From positions 51,203-115,202 of the forward strand of contig JAFYNL010000022.1 in the NCBI GenBank assembly GCA_017548075.1: DNA of 64,000 bases, written 5' to 3'. Numbering within the stretch: the first letter of the stretch is position 1; every line of letters starts with the position of its first letter. This DNA is from Bacteroidaceae bacterium (GTDB lineage: Bacteria > Bacteroidota > Bacteroidia > Bacteroidales > Bacteroidaceae). Position numbers and translations under genes: made by a program. The notes below the pieces were generated by a model, which worked only from the letters and a program-made list of their open reading frames with translations, did not search any database and was not told the DNA's origin. Positions 37,855 through 47,305 of the stretch are shown piece by piece.

Positions 37855-38497
37855 CCTCATCCTTTATAACACTCCCTCCTGGCTCACTGCTTTCACGACG
37901 GGCAAGGGCAGTGGGGTAGAGGCACTTGGACTTCGCCTCGAGGACTTGGCTTTGCCTCGTCAGGTTCACTCCGATAATGTCCTATGGATGAAGGAAGCAG
38001 GCCGCCCTGAGCAGACCGATGCCGTCATTACCGACCAGCCAGGCTTGTGTGTCTGTGTGAAGACGGCAGATTGCATTCCCATCCTGCTCTATGATACGCA
38101 CAAACGCATCGTGGCAGCTGTTCATGCAGGTTGGCGAGGTACAGTCTCTCGCATTGTCCAGAAGACTGTCAAGCAGATGCAACCTCTCAATCCTACAGAC
38201 CTGCACGCCATCATCGGTCCAGGCATTTCGCTCGAGCAATTCGAGGTGGGCGACGAAGTCTATGAGACATTTCGTGAAGTAGGATTCCCAATGGAACGCA
38301 TCGCGAGGAAGGCCGAGCGCTGGCACATCGACCTCTGGGAGGCAAATCGCTGGCTAGTTGAAGAACTGGGCGTCGAAGATATCTTCGTTGAAGGCACTTG
38401 CACCCGCACTTCGGAAGACTTCTACAGTGCTCGTCGCGAAACCATCAACACAGGACGTAATTACAATGGTATCTATATAAAAGAATTTAAACTATGA
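37847..38497 (+). CDS. pgeF: Peptidoglycan editing factor PgeF / YfiH-family protein
   Basis: A 216-residue protein of the laccase-domain YfiH family. Copper/zinc-type His and Cys motifs are visible: [20 protein letters not shown] and [11 protein letters not shown]. Family members remove L-Ser that was misincorporated into the peptidoglycan stem, or act as purine-nucleoside-processing enzymes. The start at 37847 (MNNLILYNT) overlaps the obgE stop by 8 bp; the earlier frame from 37811 adds 12 residues with no support. Overlap with the M23 peptidase gene downstream fits a peptidoglycan role. Confidence 0.88.
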   Translation: MNNLILYNTPSWLTAFTTGKGSGVEALGLRLEDLALPRQVHSDNVLWMKEAGRPEQTDAVITDQPGLCVCVKTADCIPILLYDTHKRIVAAVHAGWRGTVSRIVQKTVKQMQPLNPTDLHAIIGPGISLEQFEVGDEVYETFREVGFPMERIARKAERWHIDLWEANRWLVEELGVEDIFVEGTCTRTSEDFYSARRETINTGRNYNGIYIKEFKL

Positions 38498-39126
38498 ATA
38501 ACAAGATACTTGCTTTCCTTTTTCTCCTGCTTCCCCTAAAGTGGGTCGGAGGGGCTGTTTATGCTCAGGACGACCCTGTTGATATTGACGAGTGGCAGGT
38601 GATGAAGGTAGAGGCGGCGAAAGACCCGTTTGAGAATCGCGACCAGTTTACCATCAATTTTGCCAACTATACCGTCGAGGAGTGGTGCTATCCCCTTCCT
38701 GGAGCCAAAGTGAACAGTCCTTTTGGCGGAGCGCGTCATCATGGAGGAACCGACTTGAAGACCTTCGGCAACGATACCACGAGGGCTGCTTTCCCGGGCG
38801 AAGTCATCCTTTCGGGCCCCTATTATGCCTACGGAAACTGCGTAATTTTGCGTCATGCGAACGGCTTGGAGACGCTTTACAGCCATCATTCCCGCAATCT
38901 TGTTAAGGTAGGGCAGTGGTTGCAGGCAGGCGACCCCGTCGGACTTGAAGGGCAGACAGGCAGAGCGACAGGCATACATTTGCATTTCGAAACGCGAGTG
39001 AAGGGCAGACCATTCGATTCCTCTCGCATCTTCGACCACGCCAACAACGCCCTTATTCGTCAAATCTTCGTCGTTACCAAGCAAAAGAACGGCACCTTGA
39101 AGTTCACTTCCGAAAAAGTTGAATAA
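38494..39126 (+). CDS. M23-family (LytM) metallopeptidase
   Basis: A 210-residue secreted protein (signal peptide ~1-24) with an M23 domain. The zinc site is His83-x3-Asp87 (HHGGTDLK) plus His162-x-His164 (GIHLHFE). It should cut peptidoglycan crosslinks. Its start overlaps pgeF by 4 bp, making it last in the hpt-adk-obgE-pgeF run; a bidirectional terminator follows. Both zinc-ligand motifs are intact, so it is probably an active enzyme and not a degenerate LytM activator. Confidence 0.88.
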   Translation: MNNKILAFLFLLLPLKWVGGAVYAQDDPVDIDEWQVMKVEAAKDPFENRDQFTINFANYTVEEWCYPLPGAKVNSPFGGARHHGGTDLKTFGNDTTRAAFPGEVILSGPYYAYGNCVILRHANGLETLYSHHSRNLVKVGQWLQAGDPVGLEGQTGRATGIHLHFETRVKGRPFDSSRIFDHANNALIRQIFVVTKQKNGTLKFTSEKVE

Positions 39127-39149
39127 CAGCGAAAAGATGATACAAAAGC

Positions 39150-39180
39150 AAGCCCCACTCATTTCGAGCAGGGCTTTATT
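39150..39180. terminator. Bidirectional terminator after the M23 gene
   Basis: AAGCCC (39150-39155) pairs with GGGCTT (39171-39176), followed by TATTCTTTG. It separates the plus-strand run from the convergent repeat-protein gene at 39211. Confidence 0.6.
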
Positions 39181-39210
39181 CTTTGTTTAGCAGTTAGAGG
39201 TTTAGGATAA

Positions 39211-40419
39211 TCACTTGACTATCATTTTCCTTCCCTTCCAAATATAAATACCGGTTTCCGTAGGTCTGGCGTTTAACTTCACACCGGAAAGAGTGTACCA
39301 CGATTCATCGTCAATCGTCAATTGTCCGTTGTCGATAGTCTTCATTCCATCAACAATGATGTAGAACGTCTCGGTCATGGTGTTACTCATACGTCCTTCC
39401 GAGTCAACAACTGCCCAAGTCATGGTGTGTTCGCCTCTATCCATTAAGTCGATAACAGATATTTCCATCATACCTATGCTACCACTCAGGGGTGCAGAAT
39501 ATATGTGTTCAGCATCATTGTCGAACCAATATACGCATCGTGCTAGCTCTGCCGGGACTTTCTGCGCCGTAATAACGAAGTAGCGCGTCACAGGACTGCT
39601 CCACACATTGAGGTCGTCTTTAGCACGAAGTGTGATAGTATGAACGCCAGCTTCAAGATTTTCGAGCACCAGTTCGCCAAAATCGTCCACACTTCTGCGT
39701 TCTGCAGTATTACCGTCGAACCAGTATTCGCATTGAACAATGGCTGTAGCCGAAGGGCTTGCAACGGGAGCTTTTACGAAATAACGAGTGACAGGATTGC
39801 TCCATACATTGAGGTCGTCCTTTATGCGAACCGTTATGGTGTGCGGACCAGCAAGCAGATTGTCCAAAGGAATGATTGCCCCGTCGGATACGGCTTGACG
39901 TTCATCTATATTACCATCTATCCAATACTCGCACAGAGCAATGGCTGTGGCCGAAGGGCTTGCAACGGGAGCCTTCACAAAGTAACGAGTGATGGGTGCA
40001 CTCCACACATTGAGGTCGTCCTTTATGCGAACCGTTATGGTGTGCGGACCAGCAAGCAGATTTTCCATTGGAATTATAGCTCCGTCGGATACTGTTTGAC
40101 GTTCATCCACCTTGCCGTCTATCCAATACTCGCATTGAGCAATGGCTGTAGCCGAAGGGCCTGCAACGGGAGCCTTCACGAAGTATCGGGTAACGGGTGC
40201 ACTCCACACTCCCTCGCTGTCGCAGATGCGAACGGTCAAGGTATGCGGCCCCACATTCTGCTCAGTCAAGTCAATCTGTGCTCCCGCAGCAATCGTAGCG
40301 CTACCTGCCACATTGCCGTCAATCCAGTATTCCTGTCGGTCGACGGTTTTCTGTGCAAGTGCAGACGAGCATATCGCTAACACGGCCGCAACAGATAAAT
40401 ATCTAATTCTTACAGTCAT
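39211..40419 (-). CDS. Secreted 67-residue tandem-repeat protein with T9SS-like tail
   Basis: A 402-residue secreted protein (signal peptide ~1-22). Residues ~28-345 form five repeats of ~67 residues with the pattern EYWIDGN, then AGPHTITVRIKDDLNVWS and PVTRYFVKAP. At the DNA level the unit is exactly 201 bp over four copies (starts 39721, 39922, 40123, 40324) and 195 bp to the fifth (39526). After the linker TIDNGQLTIDDESW comes a tail (YTLSGVKL...GRKMIVK) similar to T9SS sorting tails. It is probably a surface protein with a binding role. It follows the beta-helix gene by 22 bp on the same strand, so the two may be one transcript. No known family could be assigned. Confidence 0.7.
   Translation of the reverse strand: MTVRIRYLSVAAVLAICSSALAQKTVDRQEYWIDGNVAGSATIAAGAQIDLTEQNVGPHTLTVRICDSEGVWSAPVTRYFVKAPVAGPSATAIAQCEYWIDGKVDERQTVSDGAIIPMENLLAGPHTITVRIKDDLNVWSAPITRYFVKAPVASPSATAIALCEYWIDGNIDERQAVSDGAIIPLDNLLAGPHTITVRIKDDLNVWSNPVTRYFVKAPVASPSATAIVQCEYWFDGNTAERRSVDDFGELVLENLEAGVHTITLRAKDDLNVWSSPVTRYFVITAQKVPAELARCVYWFDNDAEHIYSAPLSGSIGMMEISVIDLMDRGEHTMTWAVVDSEGRMSNTMTETFYIIVDGMKTIDNGQLTIDDESWYTLSGVKLNARPTETGIYIWKGRKMIVK
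39526..40419. repeat. Tandem 201-bp coding repeats
   Basis: The phrase CCAATACTCG / CCAGTATTCG recurs at 39721, 39922, 40123 and 40324, each 201 bp apart, plus a weaker copy at 39526. The central copies are close to identical over more than 100 bp, suggesting recent duplication or gene conversion. Confidence 0.85.
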
Positions 40420-40441
40420 GTCGTTTGCTTGTTAGTTTATT

Positions 40442-41383
40442 CTATCTCGTCTGAGTTTCGTAGTTAACCTTCAAAGTAGAGCCGTCCACCTCCACCGTCA
40501 TGTTCTTCAGGACTGGGGTTGCAGGAACCTTGCTCCAGCCCTCGCCACCATACAGACCGCATTGCGTACCATCGGTACCAATCCATTCTTCAGGATGCTG
40601 CAGTTCATAGGTGCGTTCTGGAGTATAGTTGAAGTTCTCGCCATCGGTAAATATTTCCGCCAAGGGTACTACATAGCAGTTTTCAACGACACGATTTGCA
40701 GGTATATTGGCTATGATGACACAATTGTAGACAGTACTGTTCTCTGCAATTGCCGAAGAATACACAAAACCATTTACCAGCAGAGAGTTGGTATAGAGCA
40801 ATGGTCCGCTGTAATCATCGTAAACAATGCAGTGGTCAACCTGTATACGGCTGTCGAGTGTTACGTTTCTTAGTGAACCTAACACGCTATTGAGCACTCG
40901 CAAGCCTTGATGATTCACGTTTCTACAATTGAGATTGCCAATAATTACACATTTGGAAATCTCTATCGCAGATGTTGGATTGTAGAAATCGGAATTACTC
41001 CAACGGCATTTCGTAACTACCACATTGCTTACAGCATTAAAGCTTATGTTACCATTCACATAAATTCCCTCAACATGTACGTTGGAACTGTTAATTGACA
41101 ATCCGCCAGTTTGTGTAACTGCTGTGCTCGTTTCCTCGTCTTCCTCGAAACCGGCACCATAAACACTTACAGCCTTGTTTATATTTACACCACCGAAATT
41201 TCCAGCCGATAGGTTTATGGCATCGCCATCCTCGGCCGCATTTATAGCCTCACTGAGCGCCCCTGTGCCATAGAACACCTTCACTTCGTCGCCGTGCTGC
41301 AGAGTTGCGGTGTACACATCGCTCTGACTTTTTCCCGCAATGGCACAGCAAAGCATCGCAATGGAAAACAAAATCTTTTTCAT
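40442..41383 (-). CDS. Secreted parallel beta-helix protein, function unknown
   Basis: A 313-residue protein with a signal peptide (~1-19, ending GKS-QSD). It has a pectin-lyase-like beta-helix: AINAAEDGDAINLSAGNFGGVNINKAVSVYG (~45-75) followed by repeating IxxxNV strands (GLSINSSNVHVEGIYVNGNISF). The C-terminus (NMTVEVDGSTLKVNYETQTR) looks like a beta-strand module. No catalytic motif was recognised. It probably binds or presents on the cell surface. It is directly upstream of the repeat protein gene. Confidence 0.6.
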   Translation of the reverse strand: MKKILFSIAMLCCAIAGKSQSDVYTATLQHGDEVKVFYGTGALSEAINAAEDGDAINLSAGNFGGVNINKAVSVYGAGFEEDEETSTAVTQTGGLSINSSNVHVEGIYVNGNISFNAVSNVVVTKCRWSNSDFYNPTSAIEISKCVIIGNLNCRNVNHQGLRVLNSVLGSLRNVTLDSRIQVDHCIVYDDYSGPLLYTNSLLVNGFVYSSAIAENSTVYNCVIIANIPANRVVENCYVVPLAEIFTDGENFNYTPERTYELQHPEEWIGTDGTQCGLYGGEGWSKVPATPVLKNMTVEVDGSTLKVNYETQTR

Positions 41384-41424
41384 ACTTGCTCTTTATTTAG
41401 TTAATAATCTGGATGTTTCTGCTG

Positions 41425-41432
41425 CAAATATA
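41425..41432 (-). promoter_or_regulatory. Putative -7 element of the beta-helix/repeat-protein pair
   Basis: The minus strand reads TATATTTG, 42 bp upstream of the ATG at 41383. No clear TTTG at -33 was found. Confidence 0.45.
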
Positions 41433-41478
41433 CGAAATATTTTCTAATTACGAATAACTAGTAGAAAGAAAGTAGTTA

Positions 41479-41661
41479 AAGCGGAAAAGAGGAAAGTAGA
41501 CATTAATACATTTTGAAACGGTAAAAGTAGGTAATAATTAGGATATATAATTATATTATTATATTATATAATAATAAATAAACTTTTACTAAGAAAAGTC
41601 CTCTTTCCGCTTTCGCACCGCCCCCGAAATACCTTTATGTCTACTTTCCTCTTTTCCGCTT
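41479..41661. repeat. AT-rich element 2: perfect 25-bp inverted arms around an AT core
   Basis: Bases 41479-41503 (starting AAGCGGAAAAGAGG) are an exact reverse complement of 41637-41661. The 133-bp interior holds an A/T-only run of about 45 bp (41543-41584) and a shorter copy of an arm (CTCTTTCCGCTTT near 41601). Words such as CTCTTTTCC recur every ~8 bp. The layout matches element 1. The surrounding gap (41384-41906) holds no gene. Confidence 0.7.
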
Positions 41662-41742
41662 ATCCTCTTTTCATGAGATAAAGGCTCGTCAGTCTGTACG
41701 AAAAAGGTTTGTACTCCGAAAGAATGTGTCTAAGGTAATCTG

Positions 41743-41838
41743 AAAACTTAACACGTGAAGTTTGCCTACGACACACGTTAACTTGCCCGACTTAACACGT
41801 TATGTTTGCAATTTACCTGTGTGTCGTTTGCGAACGAT
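41743..41838. repeat. 22-bp-period repeat array E (4 units)
   Basis: Anchors are at 41764 (GCCTACGACAC), 41785 (GCCCGACTTAAC), 41808 (GCAATTTACC) and 41830 (GCGAACG), spaced 21, 23 and 22 bp, preceded by a first AACTTAACACGTGAAG unit. It lies just beyond the valS terminator. Confidence 0.75.
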
Positions 41839-41845
41839 GTTGAAG

Positions 41846-41884
41846 ATAAAAAGACAGGATGGGTTTTGTGGCTCATCCTGTCTT
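41846..41884 (-). terminator. Terminator of valS
   Basis: AAGACAGGATG (41851-41861) is the exact reverse complement of CATCCTGTCTT (41874-41884). On the minus strand it is followed by TTTTTATCTTC. It lies 23 bp after the valS stop. Confidence 0.8.
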
Positions 41885-41906
41885 GCTTTATGATTGCTAA
41901 ATCCTT

Positions 41907-44612
41907 TTATCCGAGGGATTTGATGGTGGCTTCGAGGGCTGCGATTTTGCTCTGGGCATCGGCGAGCTTCTTGCGCTCCAGTTCGACAACCTGAGCAGGG
42001 GCGTTCTGTACGAAACGCTCGTTCCCGAGCTTCTTCTCGATACCTGCCATGAAGCCTTGCAGACGCTTAATCTCAGCCTCGGCTTTCTCGCGCTCGGCAT
42101 CGGCGTCAATCAGGCTGCCAATGGGCACTGCGTACTCGTCGGTACCAACAAGGAACGCTTGCGTGCCCTCGCCCTTCTCGGCAATTTGCTCTATCTGGCT
42201 CAAGCCTGCGAGTTTCACGATGATGTCGGCCAGGGCAGGGATGCTGGTGACGCCGTTCTTGGCAGCTCCCACAACCTGCAAGGCCAGAGGTTCGCGAGGC
42301 GAGATGTTCTTGCTCTGACGCACGGCACGAACGCCGCTGACAATCTGCTTCATCTCCTCCACCTTCGCGATGAGTGTGGCATCTTCCTTCGTCGGAGCGG
42401 CAGTCTTGAAGACAGAAGCCATGAGCGATTCGCCCTCTTTCCTGTCGGCAATGTGTTGCCACAATTCCTCCGTGATGAACGGCATGAAGGGATGTATGAT
42501 GTGCATGAGCTGGTCGAAGATGTCGAGCGTGGCAGAGAATGTCTTGGCGTCGATAGGAGCCTGATAGGCGGGCTTAATCATCTCGAGGTACCAGCCGCTG
42601 AACTCGTCGGTGAAGAGCTTGAAGGCTGCCATCAGTGCTTCGTTCAGGCGATATTTGCTGTAGAGGTCGTTAATCTCGGCATAGGTGGCGTTGAGCTTTG
42701 CCTGCATCCACTGGATGGAAGCCTTATTTGCCTCAGGCTGAGCGAGTTCTGCGTTGACTTCCCAACCCTTGACGAGACGGAAAGCGTTCCACATCTTGTT
42801 GCAGAAAGCCATGCCTTGAGCACAAAGCGCGTCGTCGTAGAGGATGTCGTTACCGGCAGGAGCGGCGAGCATCATGCCCATGCGAACACCGTCTGCTCCG
42901 TACTTCTCGATGAGTTCCAGCGGGTCGGGCGAGTTGCCGAGGCTCTTGCTCATCTTGCGTCCGAGTTTATCGCGCACGATGCCCGTGAAATAGACGTTGC
43001 GGAAAGGAATGTCATGCATGTATTCCTCGCCTGCCATTATCATGCGAGCCACCCAGAAGAAGATGATGTCGGGACCAGTCACGAGGTCGCTGGTGGGGTA
43101 GTAGTAGCTGATTTCCTCGTTGCCCGGATTGTTGATGCCGTCGAAGAGCGAGATAGGCCAGAGCCAAGAGGAGAACCAAGTGTCGAGGGCATCTTCGTCG
43201 CGATGGAGCATATCCATGGTGATGTCCTTGCCGAACTTCTCCTGAGCCTTTGCCAAAGCCTCTTCTGGTGTGAGAGCCACTACGAAACGCTCTTCGTCTT
43301 CTCCCTCGATAAAGTACGCAGGAATCCTGTGTCCCCACCAAAGCTGACGACTGATGCACCAGTCCTGAATGTTCTCGAGCCAGTTGCGATAAGTCGTGAC
43401 GTATTTCGTTGGGTGGAACTTCAGTTTGCCTTCGAGCACAGGAGGCAGAGCGATGTCGGCCATGTGCTTCATGGAGAGGAACCACTGCTTGCAGAGGCGC
43501 GGCTCGACTGCTGTATCTTGATTGCGCTCGCTGTAGCCCACCTTATTCTCGTAGTCCTCAACTTTCTCGAGAAGACCTGCTGCATCGAGGTCCTTTACAA
43601 TCTGCTTGCGGCAAGCCATGCGGTCCATGCCAACATAAAGCGGCGATTGCTCGGAGATTGTGCCGTCGGGATTAAAGATGTCGATGGTTTCGAGATTGTG
43701 CGTCTTGCCGAGCTGATAGTCATTCACGTCGTGGGCAGGCGTCACTTTCAAGCAACCTGTACCGAACTCGATGTCCACATAGCGGTCCTCGATGACAGGA
43801 ATGACGCGACCCACCAGAGGCACGATAACCTTCTGTCCGCGAAGCCACTGGTTCTTCGGGTCTTTGGGATTGATGCACATCGCCGTATCGCCCATAATCG
43901 TCTCTGGACGCGTGGTAGCAACAACAGCATAGTAGCCCTTGGAATCTTTGTGAACAACACAGCCTTCGGCGTTAAGGTCCTTAAGGTCCTTAGGGTCGTT
44001 AAGGTAATATTTCAGATAATACAGCTTGCTCTTCTCGTCCTTGTAGATGACCTCTTCGGTGGAGAGCACGGTTTGAGCCTTCGGGTCCCAGTTTACCATG
44101 CGGAGGCCGCGATAGATGAGACCTTTGTCGTAGAGGTCGCAGAAGACTTTCAGCACACTCTCGCTACGCTTCTCGTCCATCGTAAAGGCAGTCCTATCCC
44201 AATCGCAACTTGCTCCTAGCTTGCGGAGTTGTTTCAGGATGATGCCTCCGTGCTCTTCCGTCCAAGCCCAAGCGTGCTTGAGGAACTCTTCACGAGTCAG
44301 GTCGCGCTTCTTGATGCCCTGCTCGGCCAGACGATTCACCACCTTTGCCTCAGTAGCAATCGAGGCGTGGTCGGTTCCAGGCACCCAGCAAGCGTTCTTA
44401 CCATCGAGGCGGGCCTTACGAATCAAGATGTCCTGAATGGTATTGTTGAGCATGTGTCCCATGTGGAGCACGCCAGTCACGTTGGGTGGCGGAATGACGA
44501 TTGTATAGGGCTCGCGATTGTCGGGCTTGCTCGCAAAGAGCTTATGGTTTGTCCAGTACTCGTACCATTTCGCCTCGACCTCTGCGGGGCTGTATTTCGT
44601 AGCTAATTCCAT
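41907..44612 (-). CDS. valS: Valyl-tRNA synthetase
   Basis: A 901-residue class I synthetase. The HIGH-type motif is HMGH (50-53, in [14 protein letters not shown]), the KMSKS motif lies near 555 ([14 protein letters not shown]), the editing domain lies between, and a C-terminal coiled coil runs ~835-901. It charges tRNA-Val. It is last in a compact minus-strand run that starts with ftsK, 23 bp after the nucleoside-recognition gene, and ends at a strong terminator. Confidence 0.97.
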   Translation of the reverse strand: MELATKYSPAEVEAKWYEYWTNHKLFASKPDNREPYTIVIPPPNVTGVLHMGHMLNNTIQDILIRKARLDGKNACWVPGTDHASIATEAKVVNRLAEQGIKKRDLTREEFLKHAWAWTEEHGGIILKQLRKLGASCDWDRTAFTMDEKRSESVLKVFCDLYDKGLIYRGLRMVNWDPKAQTVLSTEEVIYKDEKSKLYYLKYYLNDPKDLKDLNAEGCVVHKDSKGYYAVVATTRPETIMGDTAMCINPKDPKNQWLRGQKVIVPLVGRVIPVIEDRYVDIEFGTGCLKVTPAHDVNDYQLGKTHNLETIDIFNPDGTISEQSPLYVGMDRMACRKQIVKDLDAAGLLEKVEDYENKVGYSERNQDTAVEPRLCKQWFLSMKHMADIALPPVLEGKLKFHPTKYVTTYRNWLENIQDWCISRQLWWGHRIPAYFIEGEDEERFVVALTPEEALAKAQEKFGKDITMDMLHRDEDALDTWFSSWLWPISLFDGINNPGNEEISYYYPTSDLVTGPDIIFFWVARMIMAGEEYMHDIPFRNVYFTGIVRDKLGRKMSKSLGNSPDPLELIEKYGADGVRMGMMLAAPAGNDILYDDALCAQGMAFCNKMWNAFRLVKGWEVNAELAQPEANKASIQWMQAKLNATYAEINDLYSKYRLNEALMAAFKLFTDEFSGWYLEMIKPAYQAPIDAKTFSATLDIFDQLMHIIHPFMPFITEELWQHIADRKEGESLMASVFKTAAPTKEDATLIAKVEEMKQIVSGVRAVRQSKNISPREPLALQVVGAAKNGVTSIPALADIIVKLAGLSQIEQIAEKGEGTQAFLVGTDEYAVPIGSLIDADAEREKAEAEIKRLQGFMAGIEKKLGNERFVQNAPAQVVELERKKLADAQSKIAALEATIKSLG

Positions 44613-44650
44613 ATTAAAAAGTTAAGAGTGAAGAGTTAAGAGTGAAGAAT
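44613..44650. repeat. Short direct repeat at the valS start
   Basis: AGTTAAGAGTGAAG occurs twice in a row (44622-44649, unit 14 bp) between the membrane-protein gene and valS. It supplies the upstream gene's final codons (CACTCTTAA, H-S-stop), so the protein end is set by the repeat. Confidence 0.55.
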
Positions 44651-45805
44651 TAAATTTTCTATTATATATGTTATGAAAAAGTATAACCAATGTGTGATGA
44701 TGCCTGCCATGATGCCTCCGATGAAGGTGCAGGTAAAGCTGCGGGAAATGAAGTGACGATAGCCGAGTGAGTCGAGCGTGGCTGCATCGGCACTCAGGAA
44801 ACCGCTCCAGCACATTCCCATAGCTGTGAAGACGGCAATGGCGTTACTGTCTATGATGCCTTTGCTCATCATCTCGGGTATGAGACCAAGCGCGGCACCA
44901 ACTGTTCCGAGAGCCGTGATGGGGAAGGCAACGAGTTCGCTCGCATTGAAGCCAAAGAGCCACTTGAAGACGAAGCCCACCTTTCCTGCCAAGAGCGGAA
45001 GGAGTTCTGTGCCTTGATAAGCGCCGCCTGTATAAGTGCCCGTCTCTGGGTCTGCGCCGAAGGTAAACATCATGACAAATGTCGAAATGATGAGCACTCC
45101 AGGAATAATGGCGAGACCAACCTCTACACCAGTCTTACCGCCATCGAGCAGGGCATCGAGCACGCGAACGAAAAGCCCCTGCCTTGTGTCATCGGGGACA
45201 GTCTCGTAAGGCGTTCTGCCTCTCTCCATTTCTCCTTCGGGGGAGAAAACATCCTCATCTTTGTATTGGGGGAACTCTTTGAGCACGAATCGTTGCATCA
45301 GTCTTGTCGCAATAATGCTTCCGATAATGGCTCCCACAAGTCCGTAAAGCGGTTCAGTATAGAATCCGTGCCCCATCATGAAGATGATGACGAGCAAGCC
45401 CATTGCATAACTGCCTGCGAAGTTCACGAGGCTAATGTGCTGGTAGCGTTTGAAGTAGCGGGCAAAAAGTGGGTTCTTCGCTACGGAAATGATGGCAGGC
45501 TTATCGCTCAGGAACGTCATCAAAGCTCCGGCGGAAGAAACGCCAGGCAGGTTGAAAAGAGGCCTGAGCACGGGCTTGAGTATCTTTTGCAACAGGTCGA
45601 CCACTCCGAAGACACTGAAGATTCTGCTCAAAGCAGCCGTCAACACACACATTGCCATCAGGTAGAAAACGGTGTTGAGCAGAAGGTCGTGAGCCGTCCT
45701 CATGATAGTATTGAGCACATTCGTAAAACCCATCACGGAGGATAGGTAGCCGAAGAGCACTACAACAACTATCAGGCATGGAATGCCGCGAGGAATCTTT
45801 TTCAT
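44636..45805 (-). CDS. Nucleoside-recognition (GATE) domain membrane protein, SpmA/SpmB-like
   Basis: A 389-residue inner-membrane protein with ~9-10 hydrophobic helices. It has two Gate-like segments (SAGALMTFLSDKPAIISVAKNPL near 92-115, and GFNASELVAFPITALGTVGAAL near 290-310) as in spore maturation protein A/B-type and nucleoside-recognition proteins. The transported or sensed molecule is unknown. It lies 3 bp after the outer-membrane protein gene. The last residues (ENLILHS) are coded by a short 14-bp direct repeat. Confidence 0.7.
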   Translation of the reverse strand: MKKIPRGIPCLIVVVVLFGYLSSVMGFTNVLNTIMRTAHDLLLNTVFYLMAMCVLTAALSRIFSVFGVVDLLQKILKPVLRPLFNLPGVSSAGALMTFLSDKPAIISVAKNPLFARYFKRYQHISLVNFAGSYAMGLLVIIFMMGHGFYTEPLYGLVGAIIGSIIATRLMQRFVLKEFPQYKDEDVFSPEGEMERGRTPYETVPDDTRQGLFVRVLDALLDGGKTGVEVGLAIIPGVLIISTFVMMFTFGADPETGTYTGGAYQGTELLPLLAGKVGFVFKWLFGFNASELVAFPITALGTVGAALGLIPEMMSKGIIDSNAIAVFTAMGMCWSGFLSADAATLDSLGYRHFISRSFTCTFIGGIMAGIITHWLYFFITYIIENLILHS

Positions 45806-45808
45806 CTC

Positions 45809-46552
45809 TTAGAAAATTCTACCGCAAATGCGGAAGTTCAAAACAGGATAGACTTTAAGTTTCGTGGCGACTTTCATGATGCCTCCACCATCGCCGTCTT
45901 GATTTGTATCTTCAACTTTTACATCGTTGCAATAGACGGAAGGCTTGCCCCAGAGAACGCATCCGAGGTCCATCTTGAAACCAACTCTGTTCTTGGGAAC
46001 AGCTCGCCCAATGCCGATGCCCAAATAGGTCTTTACAGGCTTTACTTTCAACTTGCTATCGATGTTGCCGTTCTCGTCTGGTTCGAGCAGATAGTCGCCC
46101 AAAGCCAAGCCTCTTTTGTCGTCGGGATTTGCTTTGTTATAGGCCGCAATCTCAGCAGGCATAAGCTCTGTGTTGTAAAGTCCTATAACTTCCTCTGAAC
46201 CGAAGTAGGCTCCTGCAGTAACATGAAAACTCGTTATCATCGGAACAGGCATGAAATTGACGAGCACTTTGCCTCCTTTCATCAAAGGTGTTCCTCTGAC
46301 GGGAACTTTCTTTATGCCTTCATAAGGTTTGTTCATGCTGATTTTTGTGTTGAAGTTGACTTTCGGAAACATATTGAAACCAGCTTGAACATCGAAGAAA
46401 GGCGTAACAGGCATACTGGCATCAACTCCCCATCCCATAGTTCCTACTTCTGCTCCAATGGAGAGATGGTTGAGAAGGCGCAGGTCTTTCTGAGCCGATG
46501 CCGTAGTGAGCATCATGAAGGCTGCCACAAATGCCAGAATTGTCTTTTTCAT
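45809..46552 (-). CDS. Outer-membrane beta-barrel protein, function unknown
   Basis: A 247-residue protein with a signal peptide (~1-20, ending ASA-QKD) followed by alternating strands (LSIGAEVGTMGWGVDASMPVT...) and a C-terminal aromatic end (FRICGRIF), consistent with an outer-membrane barrel of 8-10 strands. It has no plug domain. No specific function is recognisable. It follows the ABC ATPase by 11 bp. Confidence 0.65.
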   Translation of the reverse strand: MKKTILAFVAAFMMLTTASAQKDLRLLNHLSIGAEVGTMGWGVDASMPVTPFFDVQAGFNMFPKVNFNTKISMNKPYEGIKKVPVRGTPLMKGGKVLVNFMPVPMITSFHVTAGAYFGSEEVIGLYNTELMPAEIAAYNKANPDDKRGLALGDYLLEPDENGNIDSKLKVKPVKTYLGIGIGRAVPKNRVGFKMDLGCVLWGKPSVYCNDVKVEDTNQDGDGGGIMKVATKLKVYPVLNFRICGRIF

Positions 46553-46563
46553 CGAGGCTGTAT

Positions 46564-47295
46564 TTAGTCGTTAATCTCGAAATAGTTCTCGAGGATGGTT
46601 TGTGCTTGCTTCTCCTTGTTGTCGATGTCGTGAATGACTTTTCCGTGTTCCAGGAGCACGATTCGAGGACAAATATCGACAGTATGTTGGAGGTTGTGAC
46701 TGCTGACCAGAATCGTGGCACCAGTCTCTTCGTTGTACTTCTTCAGCAAATGCTTGATGGCATTCTGACTACTTGGGTCGAGGAAGTTGAAGGGCTCGTC
46801 GAGAATGAGCACTTGAGGCTTCAAAAGCATTGCTGCCATGATGCCGACTTTCTGCTTGTTACCGGCACTGAGCGTGCGGATGAGTTTCTTCTGCCCAGCC
46901 AGTTCGTCTGCCATAAAGTGCTCGAATTTAGAGAGGAACTCCTGCAACTGCTCGTTGCTGGTATCGGTAAGGCGGGCAATAAACTGGAAGTATTCATCAG
47001 GAGTGAGGTAGTCGATAAGGAAACCCTCATCAACAAAAGCACCCGTCCAGTCTTTCCACTCCTCTGTCTCTGCCACATTGATGTCAACAGAATTCTCGCC
47101 ATCTTTACCAACCATGTGGACTGTGCCTGTGTCGGCTTTGATGAGGTCGAGGATTAGGCGGAAGAGCGTACTCTTGCCTGCACCATTATTACCAACAAGT
47201 CCAAGCATCTCACCACTATGGATGGTCAACTCATTTATATCGACGGCAACTTTCTCGCCGAATGTCTTTCTAAGGTCTTTTACAATGATATCCAT
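46564..47295 (-). CDS. ABC transporter ATP-binding protein paired with the DUF5687-like permease
   Basis: A 243-residue ATPase with Walker A GNNGAGKST (~34-42), signature LSAGNKQKV (the SGG of the usual LSGGQ is replaced), Walker B VLILDEPFNFLD and a switch His (SSHNLQH). The start was set at 47295 (MDIIVKDLRKTFG); the longer frame from 47409 adds 38 residues overlapping the preceding gene. It follows the permease gene by 10 bp. Substrate unknown; it may export a lipid, peptide or drug. Confidence 0.85.
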   Translation of the reverse strand: MDIIVKDLRKTFGEKVAVDINELTIHSGEMLGLVGNNGAGKSTLFRLILDLIKADTGTVHMVGKDGENSVDINVAETEEWKDWTGAFVDEGFLIDYLTPDEYFQFIARLTDTSNEQLQEFLSKFEHFMADELAGQKKLIRTLSAGNKQKVGIMAAMLLKPQVLILDEPFNFLDPSSQNAIKHLLKKYNEETGATILVSSHNLQHTVDICPRIVLLEHGKVIHDIDNKEKQAQTILENYFEIND

Positions 47296-47305
47296 GATAA
47301 ATGTT

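Noticed and set aside
42057-44219. 720-codon reading frame antisense to valS
   Set aside because: valS has intact HMGH and KMSKS motifs; the antisense protein has no family features.
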